Assembly: GCA_002361775.1 (NCBI GenBank)
Contig: DETV01000020.1
Span: 1 to 6,869, forward strand
Origin: Eubacterium sp. UBA3279
Lineage (GTDB): Bacteria > Bacillota > Clostridia > Lachnospirales > Lachnospiraceae
Length of the DNA: 6,869 nt
Reading direction: 5' to 3'
Shown here: one piece after another, positions 5,989-6,869 of the stretch
Layout: every line of letters begins with the position of its first letter
Position numbering within the stretch: position 1 is the first letter of the stretch
Program-made: the position numbers and the translations under genes
The notes under the pieces: generated by a model
Database searches by the model: none
The model's input: only the letters and a program-made list of their open reading frames with translations
What the model was told of the DNA's origin: nothing

Positions 5989-6753
5989 ATGAAGAAAAGG
6001 TGGTTGATGTGTTTTACGAGTATCATGGTGGCAGGTACATTGCTTTTTGGCTGTGGACAAAAAGAGGAAAAAGAGAAAGAAGAGAAGCCGGAGACAGAAG
6101 AAACGGGAACGGTAATACAGCCAGAGGAGGAAGAACCCCGTGTAACCCCGGTGATTGTAAAAGAAACTTTGACTTCAGAAAAGACAGAAGATACGGAAGC
6201 TTCAAAAAGCGGGAAGTCAGAGGAAAAAGATACTTCACAAAACCAGGAAAAGAAAGATCCGGTGATTTCAAAACCTTCTCAGGGAAATGAGAGTACAGAA
6301 AACTCTTCTTCTCAAGAAGAACCTTCAAAATCCGAAGAGAAGAAAGAAGAGCAGTCTTCAAAGACAGAGGTGCAGGGAGTGCCTGCAGCAGTGATTTTAT
6401 ATGAGGGAACATATTTTGCTGAGGAAGTTTATAAGATGGCTGCGGAGCTGGGAGATGGTATTTATTGTGAAATTGATGTTTCCAATATTTCGGATACTTC
6501 TTTTGATTTTACCGTGTATGAAGTGAATGAGTTGGAAGAAACAAGGAATATGATTTTTAAAACCCATACGGCAGTATTCCAGGGAGATGGAACTACGGCA
6601 GTTTATAATGGGAAAGAATATACTTTGAATTTTACTTTTCCAGATTATCACACATCTTTACCTCATGTTACAGATATGGAAGTGACTGGGTTTGCACCGT
6701 TGGAAGGAGAAACCTATATGAATAACAGTGTCCCGGGGTATGAGTTTGGATAA
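5989..6753 (+). CDS. Putative lipoprotein with charged linker and uncharacterised C-terminal domain
   Basis: Predicted 254-residue exported lipoprotein. The N-terminus has a lysine/arginine start, a hydrophobic stretch (about 5-20) and the lipobox LFGC, with Cys22 as the likely lipidated residue, so it should be anchored on the outer face of the membrane. Residues about 24-127 are low complexity, dominated by Glu, Lys, Ser and Thr, and look like a flexible spacer across the cell wall. The C-terminal domain (about 128-254) is compact and probably beta-rich, with VILYEGTYFAEE, an acidic CEIDVSN segment, NGKEYTLNFTFPDYH and a final FAPLEGETYMNNSVPGYEFG. I do not recognise this domain. The start has only a weak AAAGAG site (5974-5979) upstream. 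It follows the hydratase terminator and is a separate unit, so nothing in its context gives a function. An ATG at 5982 belongs to another frame and is not the start. Confidence 0.82.
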   Translation: MKKRWLMCFTSIMVAGTLLFGCGQKEEKEKEEKPETEETGTVIQPEEEEPRVTPVIVKETLTSEKTEDTEASKSGKSEEKDTSQNQEKKDPVISKPSQGNESTENSSSQEEPSKSEEKKEEQSSKTEVQGVPAAVILYEGTYFAEEVYKMAAELGDGIYCEIDVSNISDTSFDFTVYEVNELEETRNMIFKTHTAVFQGDGTTAVYNGKEYTLNFTFPDYHTSLPHVTDMEVTGFAPLEGETYMNNSVPGYEFG

Positions 6754-6869
6754 AATTTTATATGATACGATTTTTTGAAATTTTCAAACAAACTAAAATT
6801 GATAATACAATTTAGAAAATAAAGCACAAATAAACAGTTATAAAAATGATAAAACAAATAATAAAAAAT
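6754..6869. other. AT-rich intergenic tail, with second copy of the flanking repeat
   Basis: This 116-bp end segment is very AT-rich. I see no GC-rich terminator for the lipoprotein gene; only a weak A/T palindrome (6774-6788, TTTGAAATTTTCAAA). Positions 6793-6814 hold the second copy of the repeat found before the lipoprotein gene. A possible promoter is TTCAAA (6783-6788), 17 nt, TACAAT (6806-6811), which would serve a gene to the right of the window. No convincing gene start is present. Confidence 0.4.

Noticed and set aside
5982..6290. Plus-strand open frame overlapping the lipoprotein gene start
   Set aside because: Out of frame with the lipoprotein, which has a clear signal peptide and lipobox; the translation is Arg/Gly/Lys-rich, a frame artefact of purine-rich linker DNA.
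6846..6869. ATG at 6846 open to the window end
   Set aside because: Only eight codons of Lys/Ile/Asn-rich sequence and no ribosome binding site upstream; it cannot be told apart from chance in AT-rich DNA.
1..6869. Defence system, CRISPR array, prophage, tRNA or rRNA genes
   Set aside because: I saw no regularly spaced repeats, no integrase, transposase or nuclease genes, and no cloverleaf or rRNA-like sequence on either strand.

Overview
The window looks like a chromosomal segment of a low-to-moderate GC Firmicute, most likely a gut Lachnospiraceae relative (Blautia, Dorea or Ruminococcus-like). This is inferred from gene content, AGGAGG-type ribosome binding sites, U-tailed intrinsic terminators and protein style; no rRNA or other marker gene is present. 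It carries five real genes. From left to right they are a DUF624/YesL-like membrane protein (minus strand), a MsmK/UgpC-type sugar ABC transporter ATPase (plus), a CdaR/PucR-type transcription regulator (plus), an aconitase-superfamily hydratase of unknown substrate (plus), and a glutamate/lysine-rich lipoprotein of unknown function (plus).

Layout: 1-140 holds two terminator-like hairpins beyond the 3' end of the DUF624 gene. The DUF624 gene (141-911) and the ATPase gene (1265-2368) diverge from a 353-bp intergenic region. That region is not featureless. A block of about 218 bp (976-1193) is bounded by 19-bp imperfect inverted repeats, each carrying an outward-facing TATACT box, and its interior has a possible RNA pseudoknot. 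I read it as a possible MITE-like insertion or divergent regulatory module. The ATPase gene ends at a strong terminator, and a good sigma-A-type promoter follows at once for the next unit. The regulator and hydratase genes are 24 bp apart, share that promoter, and end at a near-perfect 15-bp terminator hairpin. The lipoprotein gene is a separate unit. An imperfect repeat of about 23 bp occurs both before it and after it.

Function: the ATPase is of the kind that powers CUT1-type sugar importers, and its gene stands alone without permease or binding-protein genes. It could therefore be a shared ATPase serving transporters encoded elsewhere. DUF624 proteins are often found beside CUT1 sugar transporters, which fits the divergent pairing. 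The regulator and hydratase probably form a small catabolic switch in which the regulator senses an organic acid related to the hydratase substrate (inference).

The two observations most worth following are the inverted-repeat block in the divergent intergenic region, and the hydratase. The hydratase keeps the three cluster cysteines and many aconitase active-site residues but has replaced the aconitase Asp-His pair with His-Asn.
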